From: AP-15 sp035503615
Lineage (GTDB): Bacteria > Pseudomonadota > Alphaproteobacteria > ATCC43930 > CGMCC-115725
Direction: 5' to 3'
Assembly (NCBI GenBank): GCA_035503615.1
Contig: DATJTI010000063.1
Coordinates: 54,610-118,609, forward strand
Length of the DNA stretch: 64,000 nt
Shown: positions 45,135-54,521 of the stretch, piece after piece
Layout: every line of letters starts with the position of its first letter
Position numbering within the stretch: the first letter of the stretch is position 1
The notes under the pieces: generated by a model
What the model saw: the letters and a program-made list of their open reading frames with translations, nothing else
What the model was told of the DNA's origin: nothing
The model's database searches: none
Program-made: the position numbers and the translations under genes

Positions 45135-45207
45135 CGCTGTGCTCCCTCGCTGACGCCGCACCTCTCTTAGCAGCATCGCCCGCCACCCGTCGAGCCCGCC
45201 GCAGCCC

Positions 45208-46431
45208 TCACCCGGGTTCACCGACAATATCGAGGATGCGCTGCAGCCGCCACGCGAGCGGCAGGGTCAACAACACGATTGACGCCACCAACAGCATCGC
45301 CGGGCGCAGGCCGATTGCGTCGCCCAGAAGCCCGTACAGCGCCGGCGCCACCGCCCCCGAGCCGATCGTGCCGGTATAGAAGACGCCAAAAGCATGGTCG
45401 CGGCGCCGGGCAGCGACCAGATCGGGGACCGTGCCATAGAGCACCGATGAAGTGCCGTTGAGGGCGATGCCGATCGCCGGAAGCAGCGCCAGCGCGGCAC
45501 CGATCGGCAAGGGCAGCAACCCGAGGATCCCGAGCGCGGTCGCTCCCTCGGTCAGGAACACCGTCGTCAGCACGCCGAGCCGCGCCCCGAGAAAGCCGCA
45601 GACGAGCTTGCCCGCCGCACCGCCGGCAAAAACCAGCGTCAGCGCCGCGCCGATTTCCGGCACCCCGGCACCCTTGGCCCGCAGCAGAAACGGCAGAAAG
45701 GTCAGAAAGCCCATCCGCGTCGCGCTGTCGACGATGCCGATCGCCAGCAGCAGCGGAAACCCGCCGCGCGGCGGGTCGACGGATCGGGCCGGGGTCGCGC
45801 TCGGCGCCGTTGCTGCGGCATGCCCGGCGGATACCACCTGCGCCCGTCCCAGCGCCAGCACGATGGCGCCGGCGCCGCATAACCCGATGATCCCGACCAC
45901 CATTGTCGCCGAACGCCAGCTCGTTGCCGCGATCAGCGCCGCGGTGATCGCCGGCAATGCCATCTTGCCGAGGTCCCCGGCGAAATTGTAGGTGCCGAGC
46001 GCGCCGCGCGAACGCGGTCCCTCATAGGCCGCGGCGACGAGACCGGAGGCGATCGGATGCTGGACGCTCGACCCGATCCCGCCCAGCACCAGCACGCCCC
46101 CCAGCACGACGAGGCTCGGCGCCGCGCCGAGGCAGAGATAGGCGCAACCGGCGACCGTCGTGCCGAGCGCCAGGAGCGTGACGCCGCCGAACCGCTGTGC
46201 CGCCCGCGCCGCCGGCACCTGCAACCCGGCCATCGCCCCGGCATAGAGCGCACGCAGAACCCCGACCGCGGCATAGCCAAGGGCAAATTCGGCCTGCAGC
46301 AATGGCAGCAGCAGATAGAGCGTATCGGTCAGCCCGTCATGCAGCGCATGCGCACCGCACGCGCCGCACAGCACGCGCAGGCGCCGGCGGTCGGGACGGC
46401 CGGTGGTCGCCGGCAAAGCTGCGGTCGTCAT
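45208..46431 (-). CDS. MFS transporter (about 12 membrane helices)
   Basis: 407 residues with around 12 hydrophobic segments. Starts MTTAALPATTGRPDRRR then HALHDGLTDTLYLLLPLLQ; GSSVQHPIASGLVAAAYEGPRSRGALGTYN in the first half is typical of efflux-type members related to fosmidomycin resistance proteins. The direction of transport is not certain. The divergent gene is a GcvA-like LysR regulator that may control it. Confidence 0.85.
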   Translation of the reverse strand: MTTAALPATTGRPDRRRLRVLCGACGAHALHDGLTDTLYLLLPLLQAEFALGYAAVGVLRALYAGAMAGLQVPAARAAQRFGGVTLLALGTTVAGCAYLCLGAAPSLVVLGGVLVLGGIGSSVQHPIASGLVAAAYEGPRSRGALGTYNFAGDLGKMALPAITAALIAATSWRSATMVVGIIGLCGAGAIVLALGRAQVVSAGHAAATAPSATPARSVDPPRGGFPLLLAIGIVDSATRMGFLTFLPFLLRAKGAGVPEIGAALTLVFAGGAAGKLVCGFLGARLGVLTTVFLTEGATALGILGLLPLPIGAALALLPAIGIALNGTSSVLYGTVPDLVAARRRDHAFGVFYTGTIGSGAVAPALYGLLGDAIGLRPAMLLVASIVLLTLPLAWRLQRILDIVGEPG

Positions 46432-46563
46432 CGAGCCCTCCGATCCATCCGGGGACAGGCAAGGCCGGGCGGGTTCGCGCCGGCGCCTCGTCCGATGTGG
46501 CATTGATGACAGATCGATGACAATCGACTTGTGCTGACCGTCGATGTGAGGAAAGCTCACGTG

Positions 46564-47493
46564 ATGGTCCGCCCCCGCCTGCCCCCGCTGAATGCGATCA
46601 AGGCCTTCGAGGCGGCCGCCCGGCTCGGCAGCTTCACCCGCGCGGCCGATGAGCTGCACGTCACGCATGGCGCGGTCAGCCGGCAAATCCGCGTTCTCGA
46701 GGACTGGCTCGGCGCCCCGCTGTTTCAGCGCACCAGCCGCAATGCGGTGGCGACGCGGACCGGGCTCGATCTCTTGGCCGAAGCCGGGCCGGCGCTCGAC
46801 CGGCTGGCGCAGGCAGCACTCGACGCGCGCCGTGGCGCCCCGGCGCGCGGGCGGCTGTGCGTGTCGGCGCTGCCGACCTTCGCGATGCGCTGGCTGATCC
46901 CGCGGCTACCCGAATTCGAGCGTGCCCACCCGGGTCTCGAATTGCGCATCGTCACTGCGAGCACGCCGGCCGAGCAGTTCCGGATGGAGGCGGACGCGGT
47001 GATCTCCGGCCCGGCACGGCAACGGGGCTGGGTCGGCGAGCGGTTTCTCGGCGAGGCACGTCTGCCGCTGCTGAGCCCCGACCTCATCGAGCGCTGCCCG
47101 CTCGCGGCGGTACCCGATCTCGCGCGGCACACGCTGCTGCATGCGGCGACATTGCGCGACGCCTGGCCGCGCTGGCTCGCCGCGGCCGGGCTACCCGAGC
47201 TGAAGCCGGCGCGCGAGCAGGTGTTCGAGCATTTCTATTTCGCGATCCAGGCGGCGATCGAGGGTCTCGGCGTGGTCATGGGTCCGCTGGCACTGGTCGG
47301 TGACGAGTTGTGCCGCGGCCGCCTCCTGGCCCCTCTCGACGGGCCGGTGACGCGGACCCGCGGCTACTTCCTCTATGCGCCCGAGGCCAGCAGTGACGCA
47401 CCGGCGATCGCGGCGCTGCGCGACTGGCTGCTCGGCGCCGGTGCCGAGACCGCAGCCGAATATCCGCCGCACCTGTCGCAGAGCCTGCGCTAG
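46564..47493 (+). CDS. LysR-family regulator, GcvA-like
   Basis: 309 residues. Winged HTH LPPLNAIKAFEAAARLGSFTRAADELHVTHGAVSRQI, typical for the GcvA/AmpR branch, then a periplasmic-binding-like effector domain. ATG at 46564 just after a GTG; AGGAAAG site upstream. Divergent from the MFS gene across a 132-base spacer, which suggests it controls that transporter. Its stop codon overlaps the first palindromic element (47492-47543). Confidence 0.9.
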   Translation: MVRPRLPPLNAIKAFEAAARLGSFTRAADELHVTHGAVSRQIRVLEDWLGAPLFQRTSRNAVATRTGLDLLAEAGPALDRLAQAALDARRGAPARGRLCVSALPTFAMRWLIPRLPEFERAHPGLELRIVTASTPAEQFRMEADAVISGPARQRGWVGERFLGEARLPLLSPDLIERCPLAAVPDLARHTLLHAATLRDAWPRWLAAAGLPELKPAREQVFEHFYFAIQAAIEGLGVVMGPLALVGDELCRGRLLAPLDGPVTRTRGYFLYAPEASSDAPAIAALRDWLLGAGAETAAEYPPHLSQSLR

Positions 47494-47543
47494 TGGTCCG
47501 ACCGAAACGCATGGTTCCCAAGCGTTTCGTCAATCGGCCCTCG
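47492..47543. repeat. Palindromic element, copy A
   Basis: 52 bases beginning at the LysR stop. Inner perfect stem CGAAACGC (47503-47510)/GCGTTTCG (47522-47529) around an 11-base loop with TGGTTCCC, and an outer imperfect stem. About 39 of 52 bases agree with a second copy at 55507-55558. The rest of the spacer up to 47602 shows nothing. Confidence 0.6.
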
Positions 47544-47602
47544 TAGCATCGCACCACCAGCGGTGGCGCGCCGTGCCGACGCGCGATGCTGCGGGCCGCT
47601 CG

Positions 47603-48772
47603 TCAGCCGATGCCGGCGAAATAGAGCTTCGGGTCGGCGGCGCGGATATGGGCTTCGGGCAGGCCGAGCTCGTGGCGCACGATATTGGTCCCGGCGACCA
47701 GCGATACGCATTTGTAATAGGCGATGCGGCGCGACAGCCCCTCGCGGCCAAAACCGCAATCGGTCGTGATCACCAGCCGCTCCGGCGGGATGTATTCGAG
47801 TGCCTTTCTGATCAGTGCCGCGACATGCTCCGGCGGCTCGACGATCGTGTTGCAGTGATTGACGACGCCGATGCCAATCTTCTTGTCGGTCTTGTATTTG
47901 CCGAAGAGCGGCAAATCCTTGCCGTTATTGCTAGCGCATTCGAAGGTGACGACATCGGCATCGAGCTGCAAGAGATAGGGCAAGGCCCGCTCGTAGCTCG
48001 GCACCTCCCAATAGACCCGCTGCTGGTTCGGGTTGCCCCAGCAGGTATGCGCCCAGATCTCGGCCTCGACGCCCTGGAGCTGGCGGTTGAACACCTGTGT
48101 CTGGAATTCGAGCTCGGCATCGGTGCAGTCGGCTCGCGTCGTCAGCCCGTGCTGGCGCGGCTCCTCGACCTGGATCAGCGGGCAGCCGGCCGCGGCAAGC
48201 TCGCGGAACTCGGCATTCATGATATCGCAAAGGTCGAGCACCATCGCCCGATCATCCGGGTAGTATTGGTTCCACAACATGCTGGCCAAAGCCGGCGCGC
48301 AGATCGCTCCGAACTTGACCGGACGATCGCTGAGGCGCTGTGCGACCTGCCACAACGCGGCGTATTCGAGCGGCCCGCGCGTCAATTTTTCGGTGACGAC
48401 CGATGGCTGGTAGGCCTCCTGCACCTCCCACAGGATATGGCCGGGCTTGAGCCCGTGCCGCCCCATCCAGCCTTGCGAGGTCGAGCGGTGGCCATGGATG
48501 CCACCCAGTCGCTCGATCGGGTAGAAGAACCACGACTTGCCGCCGACCGCGAGATCGAACCGGCTGTCGCCATCGGTGACGATGTCGAGCCCGGCCGCCT
48601 CCTGCGCGTTGATCACCGCGGCGACCGCGTCGAGATACTGCTCGCGAAACAGCGAGTCGCCGAGTGCGGCTTTGAACGACCGCCCTTGCAGGCTGAGATC
48701 GAACCACAATGGCCGCGGATAGGAGCCGGTGATCGCGGTCGGCATGACCATGTCGCGCGTCGTCTTCAGCAT
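47603..48772 (-). CDS. Core-MetE family protein (cobalamin-independent methionine synthase C-terminal domain)
   Basis: 389 residues, equivalent to only the catalytic half of MetE. The zinc ligands are present in order: His and Cys in IWAHTCWGN, Glu in VTFECASNN, Cys in ITTDCGFGR. Such short proteins may transfer methyl groups from a corrinoid or other donor, or act in other C1 or thiol chemistry, because the N-terminal folate-binding half is missing. N-terminal AITGSYPRPLW is typical. It is transcribed alone. Confidence 0.85.
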   Translation of the reverse strand: MLKTTRDMVMPTAITGSYPRPLWFDLSLQGRSFKAALGDSLFREQYLDAVAAVINAQEAAGLDIVTDGDSRFDLAVGGKSWFFYPIERLGGIHGHRSTSQGWMGRHGLKPGHILWEVQEAYQPSVVTEKLTRGPLEYAALWQVAQRLSDRPVKFGAICAPALASMLWNQYYPDDRAMVLDLCDIMNAEFRELAAAGCPLIQVEEPRQHGLTTRADCTDAELEFQTQVFNRQLQGVEAEIWAHTCWGNPNQQRVYWEVPSYERALPYLLQLDADVVTFECASNNGKDLPLFGKYKTDKKIGIGVVNHCNTIVEPPEHVAALIRKALEYIPPERLVITTDCGFGREGLSRRIAYYKCVSLVAGTNIVRHELGLPEAHIRAADPKLYFAGIG

Positions 48773-48833
48773 CGCCCGCTCACTTTAATCTGTCTTCTGG
48801 GGAAATTACATTTCCACCGATACTGCTGACAAC

Positions 48834-48965
48834 ATGGGATACGCGCTCGATACCGATGTCGTGCTTGCAGCATTGCGGAGCCCGGCGGTGTTCCTGATGG
48901 CGGGCTTGCCGATCGTCCTGGCGCGGTTCACGCGTGAGAAACGTGCATCGAAGGCTAATTCCTAA
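48834..48965 (+). pseudogene. N-terminal fragment of a PIN-family toxin
   Basis: A 43-codon frame starting MGYALDTDVVLAALRSP, which is the usual first strand of PIN toxins with the first catalytic Asp. After the Pro the sequence has no PIN similarity and soon stops. It is probably a truncated toxin gene left between the MetE-like and alcohol dehydrogenase genes; no antitoxin is adjacent. Confidence 0.45.
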
Positions 48966-50063
48966 TCAGTCGAAGGTCAGCACAGTTCTGGCGACTTCGC
49001 CGGCTTTCATGGCGCGGAAGGCTTCGTTGATGTCGCCGAGGTGGCCGCGCTTGGTGACCATCGCGTCGAGGTCGAGCCGACCCTGGCGGTAGAAATCGAG
49101 ATAGAGCGGGATGTCGGTGCGAAACCGGTTCGAGCCCATGCGCGAGGTCTGCACCTTGCATTCGGGGCGGATCGCCATCCACGGGAACTCGATCATCGCA
49201 TCGGGCGGCAGCACCCCGACGATCGTCGCGGTGCCGCGGATCGCCAGGCTCTCGATCGCCTGCCGCACCAGTTTTGCATTGCCGACCGCCTCGAAGGCGT
49301 GATCGACCCCAAGTCCGCCGGTCAGCGTGCGCACCCTCTTGACCGGGTCGTTCTCGGCACTGTTGACAAAATCGGTGGCGCCGGCGCGGGCCGCCATCTC
49401 ACGCTTCGCCTCGAACTGATCGACGGCGATGATCTGCCGCGCGCCGCCGAGGCGCGCCCCCTGGATGATCGACAGGCCGACCCCGCCGCAGCCGAACACC
49501 GCGACATTCTGCCCGGCTTCGAGCCCCGAGCTGCGCAATGCCGCACCCACCCCGGTCAACACCCCGCAGCCGACCAGTGCGGCCTTGTCGAGCGGCAGCT
49601 CCGGATCGATCCGCACGATCGAGTTCTCATGCAGCAGCATCTTCTCGGCATAGCTCGAAATGCCGATGAACTGGCGGAACGGCTGGCCGTTCTGCGACAG
49701 CCGCGGGGCGGCACTGTCGGGCCGGGTGACGATGCCGCCGGTACACAGATTGGGATGGCCCGACAGGCATTGCGGGCAGCTGCCGCAAAAGCCGGAGAGA
49801 CAGGCGACGACATGGTCGCCGGGTCTGACCGTCGTGACCTCGGCACCGACCGCCTCGACGATTCCGGCACCCTCATGGCCCAGCACGATCGGCCGGTCGA
49901 GCGGGAAGCGGCCGACCCCGTCGACGACATGCAGATCGCTGTGGCACACGCCGGTTGCGGCAGTGCGCACCAGCACCTCGCGCCCCCAGGGCTGGTCGAG
50001 CTCGACCTCTTCGATCGTCAGTGGTGCGCGCACCTTGCGAAAGACGGCGGCAGCAGCTTGCAT
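48966..50063 (-). CDS. Zinc-dependent alcohol dehydrogenase
   Basis: 365-residue medium-chain dehydrogenase. Catalytic zinc ligands: Cys in TGVCHSDLHV, His in VLGHEGAGIVE; structural zinc set in CGSCPQCLSGHPNLC; NAD site VFGCGGVGLSIIQGA. It is of the class III-like/MDR type that oxidises alcohols or thiol-hydroxymethyl adducts. ATG at 50063 with GGGGAG eight bases upstream. The MFS gene at 50584 is divergent. Confidence 0.92.
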   Translation of the reverse strand: MQAAAAVFRKVRAPLTIEEVELDQPWGREVLVRTAATGVCHSDLHVVDGVGRFPLDRPIVLGHEGAGIVEAVGAEVTTVRPGDHVVACLSGFCGSCPQCLSGHPNLCTGGIVTRPDSAAPRLSQNGQPFRQFIGISSYAEKMLLHENSIVRIDPELPLDKAALVGCGVLTGVGAALRSSGLEAGQNVAVFGCGGVGLSIIQGARLGGARQIIAVDQFEAKREMAARAGATDFVNSAENDPVKRVRTLTGGLGVDHAFEAVGNAKLVRQAIESLAIRGTATIVGVLPPDAMIEFPWMAIRPECKVQTSRMGSNRFRTDIPLYLDFYRQGRLDLDAMVTKRGHLGDINEAFRAMKAGEVARTVLTFD

Positions 50064-50583
50064 CGTGGCGGCTCCCCGGACGGAGGGTTGGAGCGTCAGC
50101 ATAGGATTCTGGCGCCGAGGTGAGAAGACGGCTCGCTGCCGCGGCACGGTTGCCGCATTCCGTCCGCCGGAACGATAAAATCGGCGTTCGCAGCGTTGAC
50201 GGTTCATATCAGCCATGCTAATTTTGCAGAGCGTGGGCAGCACGGCGATAAGTCGGCAACCGAACCCGCGCCAGGGCAGGCCGAGGTGATCGAGGCGAGA
50301 CGGTGCAGGCGCATTGGGAGCCTGCGGGCGCCACAATGATGATCGGCGAGGGTCACGGGCGCGGCATCAGCCGCGTCCGATCCGCCGAGCGCCGCCAACG
50401 ACAAATCCGGTCCGAGCCTCGCACCGCAACGAGATGTCGAACCGGAACCGTCGCGGGCGGCTGCAGCAGGCGAGGCGCAGACACGGCGAGAACGCATTTT
50501 CGTCGCGGATAGTAACAGCGGCGCATCGGCCTGCCGGTTCCCCAACCGCGCGCTCCCGGATTGGACCAAGCAGGGAGGTTGCG
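50064..50583. other. 520-base divergent spacer without a recognised gene
   Basis: Between the alcohol dehydrogenase (minus) and the MFS transporter (plus). Short open frames here are Arg-rich and unlike their neighbours. I looked for a cobalamin, TPP or SAM riboswitch core and found none. No strong hairpin with a T-run. It must hold both promoters. Confidence 0.5.
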
Positions 50584-51993
50584 ATGGCGGAAGCGCGTTC
50601 CTTCGCACGGTCGTCGAACGCCGCCGGGTTTATGCTCGGGCGCAAGCTCGACAGTATCCCGTTCAGTCCCTACCACCTCGCGATTCTTCTGGTCCTGGGG
50701 TTCATGGGTTTTGTCGAGGGCTACGATCTATCGATCACCGGCTCGCTGCTCGTCTTGGCGAAGCATCCGCTCCACCTAACCCCAGAGGACATCCGTTTTG
50801 TCGCCGTCGCTTCGACCCTGATGGCCGTCGTCGGTGGTTTCACCGCGTCGGCGATGTCGGACCATTGGAGCCGCAAGCTGGTCATGCAAATTGGCGTGAT
50901 CGTCACGACCTTTTTCACCTTGTTGATCCCGCTGGTGCAAACCGCCGAACAGCTGATCATCATCCGCTTGCTGACCGGGCTCGGCGGTGGCTTTGCGGTT
51001 TCGGCGGCGTTTCCGATCGCCGCCGAACTGATGCCGGCGCAGCACCGGCGCACCTACGGCGGGGTCTACGAGATGTTGCTGGCCACCTCGTTTACCGCGG
51101 TGCTGTTGGTCAGCTACCTGCTCGCCGGCAATCCGAACGCGTTTCGGCTGATGGCGTTACCGGGCGGGCTCATGGTTTTCATCGCCCCGGCACTGATCCA
51201 TTTCGTGATCCCCGAGAGCCCGCGCTGGCATCTGCGCCGCGGCCGGGCCGAGGCCGCGGTCGACACCGTCAATCGGATCATCTCGCGCGCCGGCAACCGC
51301 GTGCCACCGCTGACGGTCGCGGCGCTCGGCGGCGGCAGCGAGACCAGCCGCGAAAAACTGCCACCCTACTGGGCGCTGTTTCGCCGAGGCCAGCTGCGCT
51401 GGACGGTGGTGGGCATTCTCAGTGCCATGTCCGCCGGCATGGCCGCTCTTCTGATCCACATCTTGCTGCCAAAGGCGCTGGTCGATCAGGGTGCGGCCGT
51501 CAGCCTCAGCTTCGGGCTTTCCACGATCATCTACGCGGCCAGCATTCCGGGCAAGGCGTTCACCGCCTACCTGATGGAGATCATCGGACGGCGCTGGACA
51601 ATTTTCTATGCCCTCGCCGGATCGCTGCCCGGTGTGTTCCTGATGATGATGGCGCACCGTGCCGGGACCCATGCGACCGTGGTGATGCTGACGGGCGGGG
51701 TGATCACCGGTTTCACCGTGCTGTCTTCCTTTAGCGCCACCCGCGTTTATCTGTCCGAGCAGTTCCCGACGGTGCTGCGCGGGCGCGGGCACATCTTCGG
51801 CGAGTCGTTTGGCCGGATCTTCGCCGGCGTTTTGGCGCCGTTTCTGATGACCCCGTATACCGGCTCACCGACGATCTTCTTTGGCACGATCTTGGTCGTG
51901 GTCGGGGTCGGCGCCTTGATCCCGGTGCTGTTTGGCAAAGAGACGGTCGGCCAGCTCGAAACCGTCACCGAAGGGGCGGCGGCACCGGCCTGA
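50584..51993 (+). CDS. MFS transporter, aromatic acid or sugar:H+ symporter-like
   Basis: 469 residues, about 12 membrane helices, conserved FVEGYDLSITGSLL in helix 1, SAMSDHWSRKLVM between helices 2 and 3, and PESPRWHLRRGR after helix 6. The sequence pattern is that of importers for organic acids or sugars. AGGGAGG lies before the ATG. Divergent from the alcohol dehydrogenase, with which it may share a substrate pathway. Confidence 0.87.
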   Translation: MAEARSFARSSNAAGFMLGRKLDSIPFSPYHLAILLVLGFMGFVEGYDLSITGSLLVLAKHPLHLTPEDIRFVAVASTLMAVVGGFTASAMSDHWSRKLVMQIGVIVTTFFTLLIPLVQTAEQLIIIRLLTGLGGGFAVSAAFPIAAELMPAQHRRTYGGVYEMLLATSFTAVLLVSYLLAGNPNAFRLMALPGGLMVFIAPALIHFVIPESPRWHLRRGRAEAAVDTVNRIISRAGNRVPPLTVAALGGGSETSREKLPPYWALFRRGQLRWTVVGILSAMSAGMAALLIHILLPKALVDQGAAVSLSFGLSTIIYAASIPGKAFTAYLMEIIGRRWTIFYALAGSLPGVFLMMMAHRAGTHATVVMLTGGVITGFTVLSSFSATRVYLSEQFPTVLRGRGHIFGESFGRIFAGVLAPFLMTPYTGSPTIFFGTILVVVGVGALIPVLFGKETVGQLETVTEGAAAPA

Positions 51994-52023
51994 GCCACGG
52001 CTTGCCGGTCGGCGACGGTCGGC

Positions 52024-54456
52024 TCAGTCGGAAACGGCGACGGGCTCGCGCTGGCGCTCGTAACGGCGGGCGGGGGTGTTGACCGGTTCGGTCAAGGGTG
52101 CCGCGGCAAAGGCGGCGGCGCTGCGTTCGGCCGGCGCCTCGCCATAGAGGGTCGTGCGCTGGCGCGGAATGCGCCCGAGGCTGCGGATCAGCGCCTCCAT
52201 CGCTTCGGGCGGCATCTCCTGGCCGTGCACCGCGCCGGCCGCGCGGGTGATGCTCTCATTCATCAGCGTGCCGCCGAGATCGTTGGCCCCGGCCCCCAGG
52301 CAGAAGGCGGCACCACCGCTGCCCATCTTGACCCACGAGGTCTGGATGTTGGTGATCAGCGGGTTGAGCGCCAACCGCGCCACCGCATGCATCAGTACCG
52401 CCTCGCGCCAGGTGGCGCCGCGCCGCGCGAGACCCTTCAGGTAGATCGGTGTCTCCATCGGCACAAACGGCAATGGCACGAACTCGGTGAAGCCGCCCGT
52501 CTTCGCCTGCAGCGTGCGGATGCGCAAGAGGTGCCGCGCCCAATGCTCATAGCGGTCGACATGGCCGTACATGATCGTCGTCGTGGCTCTGAGGCCCACG
52601 CGATGCGCCGCCTCCATGACCTCGAGCCATTGCCCGGTCTTGATCTTGTCGGGGCAGATCACCGCACGAACCTCGTCGTCGAGGATTTCGGCCGCGGTGC
52701 CGGGCAGGGAACTCAACCCGGCCTCCTTCAGCTCGCGCAGAAAGTCCTCAAGCGGGCGGCCGAGCGTCTTGGCACCCTGCCAGATCTCGAGCGGCGAGAA
52801 GGCATGAATGTGAATATCGGGCACCGCCTCCTTGATCGCACGACAAACCCCGAGATAGGTGGCGCCGGTATATTCGGGATGGATGCCGCCTTGCAGACAG
52901 ACCTCGGTGGCGCCGCGCTCCCAGGCCTCCTCGACCCGGCGCCGGATCTCCGGCAGGTCGAGGTCATAGGGCCGGCCGCGCAGATTCTCGCTGAGCTTGC
53001 CCTTCGAAAAGGCGCAGAACTGGCAGCGGAAATAGCAGACGTTGGTGTAGTTGATGTTACGCGTCACGACATAGCTGACGATGTCGCCATTGACCCGTCG
53101 ACGCAACCGGTCGGCCGCCTCGCACACTTCGCCAAAAGCCTCGCCGCGCGCCTGGAACAGCCGCACGATCTCGGCCTCTGACAGGGCTTCGCCGGCGGAA
53201 GCCCGGTCGAGGATCCGGGCCAGCGCCGATGGCGCGGCGACATGCAGCGGTTCGGCCGACCGCACCCCGGGCGGCGCGCTGCCCGAGCCGGCGATCCACC
53301 GGTCCGGCCGGGCAAAACCCTCGGCATCGCTGGCACGCAGCACCGCGCTGCGCAAACCCGCGTCGAGCCAGCGCTCGGCGTCGCGCGCATATTCGGGATA
53401 GATCGCCAACCGCGGCACCAGCACCTTGCCGGCGGCCGCGGTCTCATGCGCCAGATGATCGAGTTCTGGCCACGGCGCCTCGGGATTGACGTGGTCGCGC
53501 GTCACCGGCGAGACCCCGCCCCAATCGTTGATCCCGGCATCGATCATCGGGGCCAGCGCCCGCGGGTTCAGATTGGGCGGCGCCTGCAGGTTCATCGCCG
53601 GGCCGAAGATCAGCCGCGCCGCGGCGATCGTCCACAGATGGTCGTCGAGATCGGGCTCGGGTGCCTCGGCCATCCTGGTGCCGGGCTTGGCCCGGAAATT
53701 CTGGATGATGATCTCCTGGACATGGCCAAAGCGGTCGTTGAGCTCGCGCAGCGCCAACAGTGCCTCGATCCGCTCCCGCCTTGTCTCGCCGATGCCGATC
53801 AGGATGCCGCTGGTGAACGGCACCGCCATCTCGCCGGCGCAGCGGATCGTGTCGAGGCGCAGCGCCGGATCCTTGTCGGGCGAGCCGAAATGCGGGCCGC
53901 CGCGGCGCCGCAGCCGCTCCGAAGCGCTCTCCAGCATGATCCCCTGCGAGGCCGAGACCGGGCGCAGCAGGGCGAGATCGGCCGCACTCATGATGCCGGG
54001 GTTCAGATGCGGCAAGAGCCCGGTTTCGCGCAGCACCAGACCGGCCATTTCGGCGAGGTAGGAGAGCGTCGTCGGATGGCCGAGCCGGTCGAGCGCGGCA
54101 CGCGCCGCCGCATAGCGCAATTCGGGCTTGTCGCCCAATGTGAACAGCGCCTCGTGGCAGCCGGCCTCGGCACCGGCCCGGGCGATCGCCAGCACCGCCT
54201 CGGCGTCGAGATAGACCGGCTCGCCGGGACGCGGCGGGTGCGCAAAGGTACAGTAATGGCACACGTCGCGGCACAGCTGGGTCAGCGGGATGAATACCTT
54301 GGGCGAATAGGTCACAAGCTCGCCATGCCCGAAGTCGCGCAGCGCCGCCGCCTGTTTCATCAGCGGGCGCGGATCGGCCATATCGGCGAGCTGCAGCGCC
54401 TCCTCGGCGCTCAGACGGTGTTCGCGCCCGCCGGCGGCAACCGCGTCGATCGTCAT
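52024..54456 (-). CDS. fbiC: Bifunctional FO synthase CofGH (FbiC type)
   Basis: Builds the deazaflavin FO from tyrosine and the flavin precursor 5-amino-6-ribitylaminouracil with two radical-SAM centres. 810 residues. The N-terminal CofG half has the cluster motif CRDVCHYC (about 62-69); the C-terminal CofH half has CYFRCQFC. Further conserved: NPGIMS, NWGG-like INDWGGVSP, YGHVDRYEHW, and GAGANDLGGTLMNESI. The fused form is the one known from actinobacteria; archaea have separate genes. Last gene of the minus-strand F420 locus; AGGAGG lies ten bases before the ATG. Confidence 0.95.
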   Translation of the reverse strand: MTIDAVAAGGREHRLSAEEALQLADMADPRPLMKQAAALRDFGHGELVTYSPKVFIPLTQLCRDVCHYCTFAHPPRPGEPVYLDAEAVLAIARAGAEAGCHEALFTLGDKPELRYAAARAALDRLGHPTTLSYLAEMAGLVLRETGLLPHLNPGIMSAADLALLRPVSASQGIMLESASERLRRRGGPHFGSPDKDPALRLDTIRCAGEMAVPFTSGILIGIGETRRERIEALLALRELNDRFGHVQEIIIQNFRAKPGTRMAEAPEPDLDDHLWTIAAARLIFGPAMNLQAPPNLNPRALAPMIDAGINDWGGVSPVTRDHVNPEAPWPELDHLAHETAAAGKVLVPRLAIYPEYARDAERWLDAGLRSAVLRASDAEGFARPDRWIAGSGSAPPGVRSAEPLHVAAPSALARILDRASAGEALSEAEIVRLFQARGEAFGEVCEAADRLRRRVNGDIVSYVVTRNINYTNVCYFRCQFCAFSKGKLSENLRGRPYDLDLPEIRRRVEEAWERGATEVCLQGGIHPEYTGATYLGVCRAIKEAVPDIHIHAFSPLEIWQGAKTLGRPLEDFLRELKEAGLSSLPGTAAEILDDEVRAVICPDKIKTGQWLEVMEAAHRVGLRATTTIMYGHVDRYEHWARHLLRIRTLQAKTGGFTEFVPLPFVPMETPIYLKGLARRGATWREAVLMHAVARLALNPLITNIQTSWVKMGSGGAAFCLGAGANDLGGTLMNESITRAAGAVHGQEMPPEAMEALIRSLGRIPRQRTTLYGEAPAERSAAAFAAAPLTEPVNTPARRYERQREPVAVSD

Positions 54457-54521
54457 TGCGTCAGATCCTCCTGTCCCCGCTGCCGATGCCCGAACCTGGC
54501 CCTCGCAACCGCGGGATCGGG

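Noticed and set aside
50064..50583. A riboswitch before the MFS transporter
   Set aside because: The long leader invited a search for cobalamin, TPP and SAM cores, but none of their conserved boxes is present.
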